Positions 6,998-13,065 of a DNA stretch of 13,127 bases are shown piece by piece. The first letter of the stretch is position 1. Each line of letters starts with the position of its first letter. The DNA comes from an uncultured Collinsella sp. (lineage in GTDB: Bacteria; Actinomycetota; Coriobacteriia; Coriobacteriales; Coriobacteriaceae). Both the position numbers and the translations under genes were made by a program. A model generated the notes under the pieces. It did no database searches, had not been told where the DNA came from, and was given only the letters and a program-made list of their open reading frames with translations. Where the stretch lies: the NCBI GenBank assembly GCA_938036665.1, contig CALHWR010000027.1, forward strand, positions 1 to 13,127, given 5' to 3'.

Positions 6998-7216
6998 GTG
7001 AAGAAGGAAGACGCAATTGAGCTCGAGGGTACGGTAAAGGAACCGCTGCCCAACGCCATGTTTAAGGTCGAGCTCGAGAACGGTCATTCGGTTCTATGCA
7101 ACATTTCTGGCAAGATCCGAATGAATTACATCCGTATTCTCCCCGGTGACAGGGTTGTCGTGGAGCTTTCCCCGTACGACCTGACCCGCGGCCGCATCAC
7201 CTATCGCTACAAATAG
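6998..7216 (+). CDS. infA: Translation initiation factor IF-1
   Basis: IF1 binds the A site of the 30S subunit and cooperates with IF2 and IF3 in start-codon selection. The product is an S1-like OB fold with [12 protein letters not shown] at the start, [16 protein letters not shown] and [16 protein letters not shown] in the middle, and [20 protein letters not shown] as the end, which is near-invariant. I chose GTG at 6998 because the product is then 72 residues, the family's exact length, with GAGAAAG at 6981-6987 ten nt upstream. An in-frame TTG at 6992 would add two residues and cannot be excluded. There is no in-frame ATG near the start. It precedes rpmJ as in many Gram-positive bacteria, but across a 150-nt structured spacer. 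Confidence 0.95.
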   Translation: MKKEDAIELEGTVKEPLPNAMFKVELENGHSVLCNISGKIRMNYIRILPGDRVVVELSPYDLTRGRITYRYK

Positions 7217-7241
7217 CGGCACGCATACACGCACTCCATTT

Positions 7242-7317
7242 CCGGCTGCAGGCTTAGCTCAACCTACGGTCGGATTGTGTGTGAAGACCAGCCATAGTTT
7301 TAAACGCCTGCGGCTGG
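7242..7317 (+). promoter_or_regulatory. Structured infA-rpmJ spacer with two mutually exclusive hairpins; candidate alpha-operon leader
   Basis: CCGGCTGCAGGC (7242-7253) can pair with GCCTGCGGCTGG (7306-7317) over 12 continuous base pairs, two of them G-U. CCAGCC (7288-7293) can pair perfectly with GGCTGG (7312-7317), using half of the same right arm, so the two folds compete. GGTC (7268-7271) can also pair with GACC (7286-7289). The element ends 49 nt before the rpmJ start. In E. coli, S4 represses the alpha operon through an RNA structure near rpsM. A comparable control here is an inference, and no ligand can be assigned. Confidence 0.4.
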
Positions 7318-7366
7318 GCGAGTAGATAGTAGGGAAGTAGTTTGAGCGCTACCGAAAGGAAGAACG

Positions 7367-7480
7367 ATGAAGGTACGTCCTTCGGTCAAGAAGATGTGCG
7401 ATAAGTGCAAAATCATTAGGCGCCATGGCAAGGTCCTCGTCATTTGCGAGAACCCCCGTCATAAGCAGCGTCAGGGTTAA
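7367..7480 (+). CDS. rpmJ: 50S ribosomal protein L36, zinc-binding form
   Basis: L36 is the smallest large-subunit protein and binds 23S rRNA. This 37-residue product reads [20 protein letters not shown] onward and ends HKQRQG. C11, C14, C27 and H32 form the zinc ribbon of the C+ form of L36. The length is exactly that of the family. The ATG at 7367 follows AAAGGAAG at 7355-7362, and the TAA ends at 7480. rpsM begins 14 nt later. It is the first gene of the second ribosomal cluster and is preceded by the structured spacer. Confidence 0.97.
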   Translation: MKVRPSVKKMCDKCKIIRRHGKVLVICENPRHKQRQG

Positions 7481-7494
7481 GAGAGGAGACTACG

Positions 7495-7869
7495 TTGGCC
7501 CGTATTAATGGTGTCGACCTCCCGCGTGAGAAGCGCGTTGAGATCGGTCTGACCTACATTTACGGCATCGGCCGCACCACTGCGACGAAGATCTGCGTCG
7601 AGTGCAACGTTAACGTGGATACGCGCGTTAAGGACCTCACCGAGGATGAGGTTAACGCCATCCGTGATTATATCGATAAGAACCAGATCATGGTTGAGGG
7701 CGACCTCCGCCGTGAGCGCAACCAGAACGTCAAGCGCCTTATGGACATCGGCTGCAACCGCGGCCTTCGTCACCGCAAGGGCCTCCCGGTCCGCGGCCAG
7801 CGCACCCACACTAACGCTCGTACCCGCAAGGGCCCGAAGCGTCAGATCGGTGCTAAGAAGAAGAAATAA
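7495..7869 (+). CDS. rpsM: 30S ribosomal protein S13
   Basis: S13 sits at the top of the 30S head, bridges to L5 of the large subunit and touches P-site tRNA with its basic tail. The 124-residue product begins with the family's [20 protein letters not shown] and has YGIGRTTA in the helix-two-turn-helix region. It carries [42 protein letters not shown], with tail GAKKKK. The start is TTG at 7495, chosen because GAGAGGAG at 7480-7487 lies 7 nt upstream and any other start would remove the conserved N-terminus. A TTG start in a highly expressed ribosomal gene is uncommon. rpsK follows after 14 nt. Confidence 0.97.
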   Translation: MARINGVDLPREKRVEIGLTYIYGIGRTTATKICVECNVNVDTRVKDLTEDEVNAIRDYIDKNQIMVEGDLRRERNQNVKRLMDIGCNRGLRHRKGLPVRGQRTHTNARTRKGPKRQIGAKKKK

Positions 7870-7883
7870 GGAGCGCTAGATAG

Positions 7884-8288
7884 ATGGCTACTGCTAAGAA
7901 GAACGTTCGCGCTGCCCGTCTGAAGCGCGCGGACCGTAAGAACATTTCCGTGGGCCAGGCTCACATTCGTTCTACGTTCAACAACACGATCGTTTCGATC
8001 ACCGATCCCCAGGGCAACGTCATTTCCTGGAAGTCGGCTGGCCAGGTGGGCTTCAAGGGCTCCCGTAAGTCCACGCCGTTCGCTGCCCAGATGGCTGCCG
8101 AGGCTGCTGCCAAGCAGGCCATGGAGCACGGTATGAAGAAGGTTTCCGTCTTCGTCAAGGGCCCCGGCTCCGGTCGTGAGACCGCCATTCGCTCCCTCCA
8201 GGCTGCTGGCCTCGAGGTCTCGAGCATCCAGGACAAGACCCCCATTCCGCACAACGGCTGCCGCCCCAAGAAGCGTCGCCGCGTGTAA
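7884..8288 (+). CDS. rpsK: 30S ribosomal protein S11
   Basis: S11 forms part of the platform near the E site and contacts 16S rRNA helix 45 with S7 and S18. The 134-residue product has a basic N-terminal extension ([20 protein letters not shown]), then [48 protein letters not shown], and [20 protein letters not shown]. It ends in the very conserved [18 protein letters not shown]. The ATG at 7884 has AAGGAG at 7868-7873. Everything is standard for the family. Order rpsM-rpsK-rpsD-rpoA-rplQ is the classical alpha operon. Confidence 0.98.
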   Translation: MATAKKNVRAARLKRADRKNISVGQAHIRSTFNNTIVSITDPQGNVISWKSAGQVGFKGSRKSTPFAAQMAAEAAAKQAMEHGMKKVSVFVKGPGSGRETAIRSLQAAGLEVSSIQDKTPIPHNGCRPKKRRRV

Positions 8289-8307
8289 CTGAAAGGATCG
8301 TATCAAT

Positions 8308-8904
8308 ATGGCAATCGACAGGACTCCTGTTCTTAAGCGCTGCCGTCAGCTCGGGATCGATCCCGCTGAGCTCGGTTACAGCAGCAAGAAGGAATCTATC
8401 CGTCAGCCCAAGCGCCGTCGCAAGGAATCTGAGTACGGCATGCAGCTGCGCGAGAAGCAGAAGGTCAAGTTCATCTATGGCGTTCTGGAGAAGCAGTTCC
8501 ACGGCTACTTCAACAAGGCCCGTAAGATGAACGGCGTCACCGGTGAGAACCTCATGATCATCCTTGAGTCTCGCCTTGACAACGTCGTCTTCCGTCTTGG
8601 CTTCGCCCGCACCCGCAAAGAGGCTCGTCAGTCCGTCCGTCACGGTCACTTCACCGTGAACGGCAAGCGCGTGGATATTCCGTCCTACCGCGTCAAGGCC
8701 GGCGACGTCGTCGCTGTCGGCGAGAAGTTCCGTGACCTCCTCCCCATCAAGGAGGCTCTGATTTCCTCCGAGCGCTTTGAGGTCCCTGGCTGGCTCGAGG
8801 TCGATATCGAGAAGCTGTCTGGTAACGTGCTCGCTCTGCCGACGCGTGAGCAGATCAGCGGTGATATCAACGAGCAGCTCATCGTCGAGCTCTACTCTAA
8901 GTAG
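8308..8904 (+). CDS. rpsD: 30S ribosomal protein S4, cysteine-poor (zinc-free) variant
   Basis: S4 nucleates assembly of the 30S body, helps unwind mRNA at the entry channel, and represses alpha-operon translation in E. coli. The 198-residue product has the S4 core MQLREKQKVKFIYGVLEKQFHGYF, the S4 RNA-binding domain with ESRLDNVVFRLGFARTRKEARQSVRHGHFTVNGKRVDIPSYRVKAGD, and the terminal NEQLIVELYSK. The N-terminus MAIDRTPVLKRCRQLGIDPAELGY has only one Cys, whereas the common form has a Cys4 zinc site there. It resembles the zinc-free S4 variant I recall from Clostridia. The ATG at 8308 follows GAAAGGA at 8291-8297. rpoA starts 32 nt downstream. Confidence 0.96.
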   Translation: MAIDRTPVLKRCRQLGIDPAELGYSSKKESIRQPKRRRKESEYGMQLREKQKVKFIYGVLEKQFHGYFNKARKMNGVTGENLMIILESRLDNVVFRLGFARTRKEARQSVRHGHFTVNGKRVDIPSYRVKAGDVVAVGEKFRDLLPIKEALISSERFEVPGWLEVDIEKLSGNVLALPTREQISGDINEQLIVELYSK

Positions 8905-8936
8905 TCCATCCGGGCTGCTGAGGCTGGAGGTAATAC

Positions 8937-9878
8937 ATGTCAGAATTCATTAGGCCTCAGGTTCAGGTCGAAGAGATCAACGAGACGTCTGCTCGTGTCT
9001 CCGTCGAGCCGCTCGAGCGTGGCTACGGCGATACGCTGGGTAACTCCCTTCGTCGCGTACTTCTGTCCTCGCTCGAGGGTGCCGCCGTCGAGGCTATTCA
9101 GATCGATGGTGCACAGCACGAGTTCATGACCATCCCTAACATGGTCGAGGATGTCACCGACATCGTCCTGAATGTCAAGGGTCTTGTCTTCAGGGCTCTC
9201 GGCACGACCGACGAGGCGACCGCCACCATTTCTGTTGACGGCCCCTGCGAGGTCACCGGTGCGGACTTCTTTATTCCGTCCGAGTTTGAGCTGGTCAACC
9301 CCGAGCAGCACATCGCTACGCTTACCGAGGGTGGCCATCTCACCATGAGCATGCGCATCGGCTATGGCCGCGGCTATGTCTCTGGCGAGGCTAACAAGCG
9401 CGACAACGATCCCATCGGTGTGATCCACGTCGACTCGCTGTACTCGCCGGTGTCCCGTTGCGCCAAGCTCGTTGAGGCTTGCCGTGTCGGTCAGCACACC
9501 GACTACGACCGCCTTGTCCTCGAGATCGAGACCAACGGCTCCATCGCTCCGCGCGACGCCGTGGTCCAGGCTGCCAATATCATCAACCAGCATATGGCTG
9601 CCTTTATGAACCTTGCCGAGACCCCCGAGGTCGAGGAGGAGGCTTCGATTTTCGCTCCCGAGGTCACCAACGACAACGCCGAGCTGGACAAGCAGATCGA
9701 GGATCTGGACCTTTCCGTCCGTTCCTACAACTGCCTTAAGCGCGCCAGCATTCACTCGGTCCGTCAGCTCGTTGAGTTCTCGGAGAACGATCTGCTTAAC
9801 ATCCGTAACTTCGGTGTTAAGTCGATCGAGGAAGTGAAGGACAAGCTTGAGTCCATGGGCCTGAGCCTGAAGGCTTAA
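8937..9878 (+). CDS. rpoA: DNA-directed RNA polymerase subunit alpha
   Basis: Alpha dimerises to seed polymerase assembly (beta, then beta-prime) and reads UP elements or activators through its C-terminal domain. The 313-residue product has the N-terminal domain with LERGYGDTLGNSLRRVLLSSLEGAAV (the dimerisation helix), VTGADF, and DRLVLEIETNGSIAPRDAVVQAANIINQHM closing that domain. An acidic linker follows, then the C-terminal helix-hairpin-helix domain: LDLSVRSYNCLKRASIHSVRQL and NIRNFGVKSIEEVKDKLESMGL. The length is usual for actinobacteria and a little under the E. coli form. The ATG at 8937 is preceded by TGGAGGT at 8925-8931. Position between rpsD and rplQ is classical. Confidence 0.98.
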   Translation: MSEFIRPQVQVEEINETSARVSVEPLERGYGDTLGNSLRRVLLSSLEGAAVEAIQIDGAQHEFMTIPNMVEDVTDIVLNVKGLVFRALGTTDEATATISVDGPCEVTGADFFIPSEFELVNPEQHIATLTEGGHLTMSMRIGYGRGYVSGEANKRDNDPIGVIHVDSLYSPVSRCAKLVEACRVGQHTDYDRLVLEIETNGSIAPRDAVVQAANIINQHMAAFMNLAETPEVEEEASIFAPEVTNDNAELDKQIEDLDLSVRSYNCLKRASIHSVRQLVEFSENDLLNIRNFGVKSIEEVKDKLESMGLSLKA

Positions 9879-9908
9879 TGCTTCGCATATTTGAGGAGAA
9901 ACTAGACC

Positions 9909-10376
9909 ATGCGTCACAACGTTAAGAAGGGCCTGAAGCTCGGCACCGATGCGAGCCACACCAAGGCCATGAAGAAGAGCCTGGCCAAGGCCCTCTTCGA
10001 GAACGACCGCATCAAGACCACCGAGACCCGCGCTAAGGCGCTGCGTTCGGTCGTCGACCCGATCATCACCTGGGCCAAGAAGGGCGACCTGCACTCTCGT
10101 CGTCTGGCCATCGCCAAGCTCGGCGATAAGCAGCTCGTTGCCGAGATCTTCGACAAGGCTGCCCAGGGCATGTGGCAGGACCGCAACGGCGGTTACACCC
10201 GCATCATGAAGCTCGGCAACCGTAAGGGCGACAACGCTCCTATCGTTATCATGGAGCTCGTCACCGAGCCTTGCACGCCTAAGGCCAAGAAGGCTGCTCC
10301 GGCCCCCAAGAAGGCCGCTGCTCCCAAGAAGGTCGAGGCCGTCGAGGAGGCTCCTGCTGAGGAGACCGCTGAGTAG
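9909..10376 (+). CDS. rplQ: 50S ribosomal protein L17 with low-complexity C-terminal tail
   Basis: L17 lies near the polypeptide exit tunnel of the large subunit. The first roughly 120 residues are standard: RHNVKKGLKLGTDASHTKAMKKSLAKALFENDRIKTTETRAKALRSVVDPIITWAKKGDLHSRRLA, then QDRNGGYTRIMKLGNRKGDNAPIVIMELV. About 35 further residues made almost only of Ala, Lys, Pro, Val and Glu follow (KAKKAAPAPKKAAAPKK, then an acidic end). The total of 155 exceeds the 115-130 of the usual form. Similar disordered tails are known from other actinobacterial L17 proteins. The ATG at 9909 follows GAGGAGAAA at 9893-9901. It is the last gene of the ribosomal run, with the terminator 27 nt past its stop. The stop codon TAG overlaps a candidate -35 element. 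Confidence 0.97.
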   Translation: MRHNVKKGLKLGTDASHTKAMKKSLAKALFENDRIKTTETRAKALRSVVDPIITWAKKGDLHSRRLAIAKLGDKQLVAEIFDKAAQGMWQDRNGGYTRIMKLGNRKGDNAPIVIMELVTEPCTPKAKKAAPAPKKAAAPKKVEAVEEAPAEETAE

Positions 10377-10401
10377 ACAATCCGTCTGCATAGGCTATAT
10401 T
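10374..10401 (+). promoter_or_regulatory. Candidate promoter for truA overlapping the rplQ stop and abutting the terminator
   Basis: TAGACA at 10374-10379 (5 of 6 to TTGACA; its TAG is the rplQ stop) is followed 16 nt later by TATATT at 10396-10401 (5 of 6 to TATAAT). By base match this is the best promoter in the window. Transcription would start around 10406-10409, inside the 5' arm of the terminator hairpin. A transcript starting there would keep only part of that stem. No other promoter is visible before truA. Confidence 0.45.
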
Positions 10402-10402
10402 C

Positions 10403-10433
10403 GAGGGGTACGTTCGCGTACCCCTCTTTTTTT
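10403..10433 (+). terminator. Intrinsic terminator of the rpmJ-rplQ operon
   Basis: GAGGGGTACG (10403-10412) pairs perfectly with CGTACCCCTC (10417-10426) around a TTCG tetraloop, followed directly by seven T (10427-10433). It lies 27 nt after rplQ. This is the clearest factor-independent terminator in the window and marks the end of the ribosomal cluster. Confidence 0.95.
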
Positions 10434-10468
10434 GTCGCGATACCGTTGATTGTTTGTTGGGAGCGCCC

Positions 10469-11293
10469 ATGACCGCGCCGTCTGATTTCAATTCGATTCC
10501 TGAGCTCGATGCCACGCTTGTATTCTGTGTTGCCTATGATGGCTCGTCCTATAGCGGATTTGCCGAGCAGCCGGGCCAGACGACCGTTGCGGGCGAGTTG
10601 CGCCGCGCTATCGAGACGCTGCTGCGCCGCCCGATCGATCTGACGTGTGCGGGTCGTACCGATGCCGGCGTGCATGCGGTGGCCCAGTACATTAGCGTGC
10701 CCGTAACGGACGCTGAGCTTGCTCTGACGCGCCGTAGGTGGCTGAGGGCTATGGATGCCCTCCTGCCCAAAGATATCGCCATAAACGAGGTCTACAAGGC
10801 CCGTAGGGGCTTTTCTGCCCGCTTTGACGCGCGGTCCCGTACGTATACGTACCGTATTGCCGATCGCGATGCGCGCCCCGTGCTCTCGCGCGGTGCGGTG
10901 TGGTGGCATCGCTATCCCCTCGACGTCGATGCGATGGCGGCCGCCTGCCCTGCGCTTTTGGGCGAGCAGGACTTTAAGAGCTTTTGCAAGGTTGCCTCTG
11001 CTGTGGGCAAGCCCACGCACCGCTGCGTGATGCGTGCGGAGTTTGGCCACGAGGTCGCTTTTGGCGAGGATATCCTGACCTTCACTATCGAGGGCAATGC
11101 GTTTTTGCACTCGATGGTGCGTACCATTGTAGGAACGCTCGTGGAGATTGGCATGCATCGTCGCGATCCCCAGTGGATGCGCGAGGTTATTGACGCCCGT
11201 GACCGAACCGCTGCGGGTCCCACGGCGCCTGCCTGCGGCCTTACGTTTATGGGTGTGGATTACGGCCCCGACGAGCTTGTCGTTCTCGACTAG
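10469..11293 (+). CDS. truA: tRNA pseudouridine(38-40) synthase TruA
   Basis: TruA isomerises uridines 38, 39 and 40 in the anticodon stem of many tRNAs to pseudouridine. The 274-residue product has AYDGSSYSGFAEQPG near the N-terminus and the catalytic loop CAGRTDAGVHA, with nucleophile D65 (E. coli D60). Further motifs are FSARFDARSRTYTYRI, DFKSFCKV, and FLHSMVRTIVGTLVEIG, all family signatures. The ATG at 10469 is preferred because GGGAG at 10459-10463 lies 5 nt upstream. In-frame TTG codons at 10454 and 10457 would place the start on or before that site. truA directly downstream of rplQ is common in bacteria. Here a strong terminator separates them, so truA likely uses its own promoter. 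Codon use is less biased than in the ribosomal genes. Confidence 0.96.
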   Translation: MTAPSDFNSIPELDATLVFCVAYDGSSYSGFAEQPGQTTVAGELRRAIETLLRRPIDLTCAGRTDAGVHAVAQYISVPVTDAELALTRRRWLRAMDALLPKDIAINEVYKARRGFSARFDARSRTYTYRIADRDARPVLSRGAVWWHRYPLDVDAMAAACPALLGEQDFKSFCKVASAVGKPTHRCVMRAEFGHEVAFGEDILTFTIEGNAFLHSMVRTIVGTLVEIGMHRRDPQWMREVIDARDRTAAGPTAPACGLTFMGVDYGPDELVVLD

Positions 11294-11312
11294 GGGAGTG
11301 CTCGGCGCGTCT

Positions 11313-11374
11313 GTGCCTTGCACATACTATGTGTGAGCTGCGCGTGTGCAACATCTGTTCTTGGCGTGCAACAT
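11313..11374 (+). repeat. Cluster of palindromes and GTGCAACAT repeats upstream of the glycosyltransferase gene
   Basis: GTGCAACAT occurs at 11346-11354 and again at 11366-11374, exactly 20 nt apart. An inverted half copy, TTGCAC, lies at 11318-11323. A separate 13-nt palindrome, CACATA-C-TATGTG, lies at 11321-11333. The 152-nt spacer 11294-11445 holds no gene and no clear promoter. The spacing near two helical turns fits a regulator binding region, but no regulator can be named. No T-run terminator for truA is seen here. Confidence 0.35.
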
Positions 11375-11445
11375 GTTAGGCGGCTCGTTGCTTTTATAGC
11401 TCGGGTGTACCATGAACGACAGTTTGATTTGGTGCTATCGAGAGG

Positions 11446-12495
11446 ATGGAAAACTTGGTTCGACGTTGTTCGCATCCGCGACTTTCGGTGATCCTTGTGG
11501 TAGAAGGTTCGCCCAGCTATGCGATGCGTGCGCTCGAGAGTATCCAGAACCAAGACCTCTATGATTTGCAGATTGTCGTTGTCTGCCGCGATGCTGTGCC
11601 CGGTGTGCGCCATTCGCTTCAAGTTGCTGCCGACAGGGACATCCATATTGATTTGATTGACGTCGAGGACGCGAAGCGCGGCGCTTGTCTTCGTGCCGGT
11701 TTTGATGCCTCGCGCGGCTCTCAAATCATCGCCATGAACGCCGATGAGTGGTTTGCTCCGCAGGCCCTTTCCAAGATGGTCGATATCGCGTGCGATACTG
11801 CGGCAGACATTGTGCTCCCCTCGGTGTCGCTCGATCGATACGATGCGCATCGCGAGCGTCATTCGCGCGTCTTGGATGCTGCCTCTATTGCCATAGAAGA
11901 CGAGTCTTCTATGGTGACTGGGCTGCCCCAGTTGATTTTAGGCGGCTTGGTTGCTCAAGTCTCTGGCGTGATGTACAGCCGTCCACTGTTTGAGGCATGT
12001 CTTTTGTGCGATAAGACGTTTCGCACGGTTGGGTTTATGGCGTGCGCGCTCTCGCAGGCACAGCGCGTCTCCGGATGCGGCGACGCTTGTTTCCACGCGG
12101 CGGCGCCTAAGCTTACAGATGCCTTTGATCCCACCATGTATGCCAAGGTATCCGATGACGCCCGGGCGCTCGACGAGCTTGCGGACTCACTCTCGGAAGC
12201 AGATAGCGGTGGTCGGCTCAAGCTGGCAAGCCAAAAGTTCTACTTTGCCGGACTAGTCGCCTGCATCGAGAATTTGTGTCTGAGCCCGCATGGAGTGTCG
12301 TCAATCGAGCGTTCCGCCCGCATGCGTGATATGCTCGAGGCGCCTCGAACCCGTCAGATGGTCGCCGCGCTCAAGGATAACCATCGGGGACTCGGTCTGT
12401 TGTTTGGGCCGATCGCCAGCGCCAAGCCCGCGCGCTGCGTGATGTGTACGCATCTGGCAGCTTTTCTTAACCGGACGGGCGCAAAAACCGCCTAA
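11446..12495 (+). CDS. Family 2-like glycosyltransferase, substrate unknown
   Basis: The N-terminal ~110 residues resemble a GT-A fold of glycosyltransferase family 2. LSVILVVEGSPSYAMRALESIQNQ (13-36) is the first strand and helix, LQIVVVCRD (41-49) the second strand, and ACLRAGFDASRGSQIIAMNADEWFAPQAL (80-108) the region where the family carries its metal-binding D-x-D. Here that motif reads A-D-E-W at 99-102. The remaining ~240 residues match nothing I recognise; there is no Q-x-x-R-W motif, signal peptide or obvious membrane segment. The protein could add sugars to a cell-surface polymer, but this is inference. Start ATG 11446 is adopted, although GAGAGG ends right at it; a TTG at 11455 would have better spacing. 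The frame is closed upstream by TGA at 11425. argR follows after 132 nt. Confidence 0.62.
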   Translation: MENLVRRCSHPRLSVILVVEGSPSYAMRALESIQNQDLYDLQIVVVCRDAVPGVRHSLQVAADRDIHIDLIDVEDAKRGACLRAGFDASRGSQIIAMNADEWFAPQALSKMVDIACDTAADIVLPSVSLDRYDAHRERHSRVLDAASIAIEDESSMVTGLPQLILGGLVAQVSGVMYSRPLFEACLLCDKTFRTVGFMACALSQAQRVSGCGDACFHAAAPKLTDAFDPTMYAKVSDDARALDELADSLSEADSGGRLKLASQKFYFAGLVACIENLCLSPHGVSSIERSARMRDMLEAPRTRQMVAALKDNHRGLGLLFGPIASAKPARCVMCTHLAAFLNRTGAKTA

Positions 12496-12506
12496 ACGGC
12501 TCATTA

Positions 12507-12534
12507 CGAAACAAACTTGCATAGAATTGTTTCG
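12507..12534 (+). promoter_or_regulatory. Inverted repeat upstream of argR, candidate operator
   Basis: CGAAACAA (12507-12514) and TTGTTTCG (12527-12534) are perfect inverted copies with a 12-nt spacer, so their centres are 20 nt apart (about two helical turns). This geometry resembles a dimeric regulator site. It does not match the E. coli or Bacillus ARG-box consensus. It lies 12 nt after the glycosyltransferase stop and 94 nt before the argR start. Confidence 0.35.
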
Positions 12535-12547
12535 AAATGCGTTCTTA

Positions 12548-12593
12548 TACACAAAAGCCTTCAAATAGCGTTAAACTATTCAATCACTGATTG
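12548..12593 (+). promoter_or_regulatory. AT-rich argR upstream region with weak promoter match and palindromes
   Basis: TACACA (12548-12553) and TAAACT (12572-12577) are an 18-nt-spaced pair, each 4 of 6 to the sigma70 consensus. AATAG (12564-12568) is inverted as CTATT (12576-12580), and CAATCA-C-TGATTG (12581-12593) is a 13-nt palindrome. Such AT-rich palindromes are where ArgR repressors usually bind, so autoregulation is plausible. None matches an ARG box well enough to call it one. Confidence 0.25.
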
Positions 12594-12627
12594 ATTGTCT
12601 CCGCCATCTTTTGGAGAGAGGGTTTGT

Positions 12628-13065
12628 ATGGCTAAAAAACGCAATGGGCGCCAGGATGCCATTAGAGATATTGTGCGCAATAAGGATGTCCGCACGCAGC
12701 GCGTGCTGGTCGATGAGCTCCGTGCTATGGGCTTTGATTGCACGCAGGCGACTGTCTCTCGCGATATTGCCGATATGGGGCTGCGTAAGCTCCCTGAGGG
12801 CATCTATGTTCTGGCAGAGGACCTGCACCTGCAGCGTATGGTTTCCGAGCTCGTAACGGGCGTTCTGCGTACCGATAATCTGGTTATGATTAAGGCTCAG
12901 CCTGGCACGGCTTCCGGCATCGCCGCCGCCGTTGATGCGGCAGAGTTGCCCGATGTGCTTGGCTCGCTTGCCGGCAACGATACGATTTTGGTTATTGCCC
13001 AGACGGCCGAGGACGGCGAGCGCCTCGAGGCGCTGATCAATAAGCTGAGCAATTCTCGCAAGTAG
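12628..13065 (+). CDS. argR: Arginine repressor ArgR
   Basis: ArgR is a hexameric DNA-binding protein that senses L-arginine and controls arginine synthesis or breakdown genes. The 145-residue product has the N-terminal winged helix with VRTQRVLVDELRAMGF and the recognition-helix signature TQATVSRDIADMGLRKL (39-55). It continues with GIYVL, and the C-terminal oligomerisation and effector domain has LVMIKAQPGTASGIAAAVDA and VLGSLAGNDTILVIAQT. The arginine-contact motif, normally G-D-D-T, reads G-N-D-T at 116-119. I chose ATG 12628 because GGAGAGAGG at 12613-12621 is 6 nt upstream; an in-frame TTG at 12595 would add an unconserved leader. In the remaining 62 nt after the stop I see only a possible ribosome site (AAGGGG near 13113-13118) for a gene beyond the window. 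Confidence 0.93.
   Translation: MAKKRNGRQDAIRDIVRNKDVRTQRVLVDELRAMGFDCTQATVSRDIADMGLRKLPEGIYVLAEDLHLQRMVSELVTGVLRTDNLVMIKAQPGTASGIAAAVDAAELPDVLGSLAGNDTILVIAQTAEDGERLEALINKLSNSRK

Noticed and set aside
8940..10391. 483-codon open frame on the minus strand opposite rpoA and rplQ
   Set aside because: It is the antisense shadow of two certain genes, Leu/Asp/Gly/Val-rich as expected from biased sense codons, and has no ribosome site or recognisable motif.
11412..11450. ATG at 11412 as the start of a small upstream peptide or of the glycosyltransferase
   Set aside because: It is out of frame with the glycosyltransferase, lacks a ribosome site, and its short product runs into the gene without any motif.
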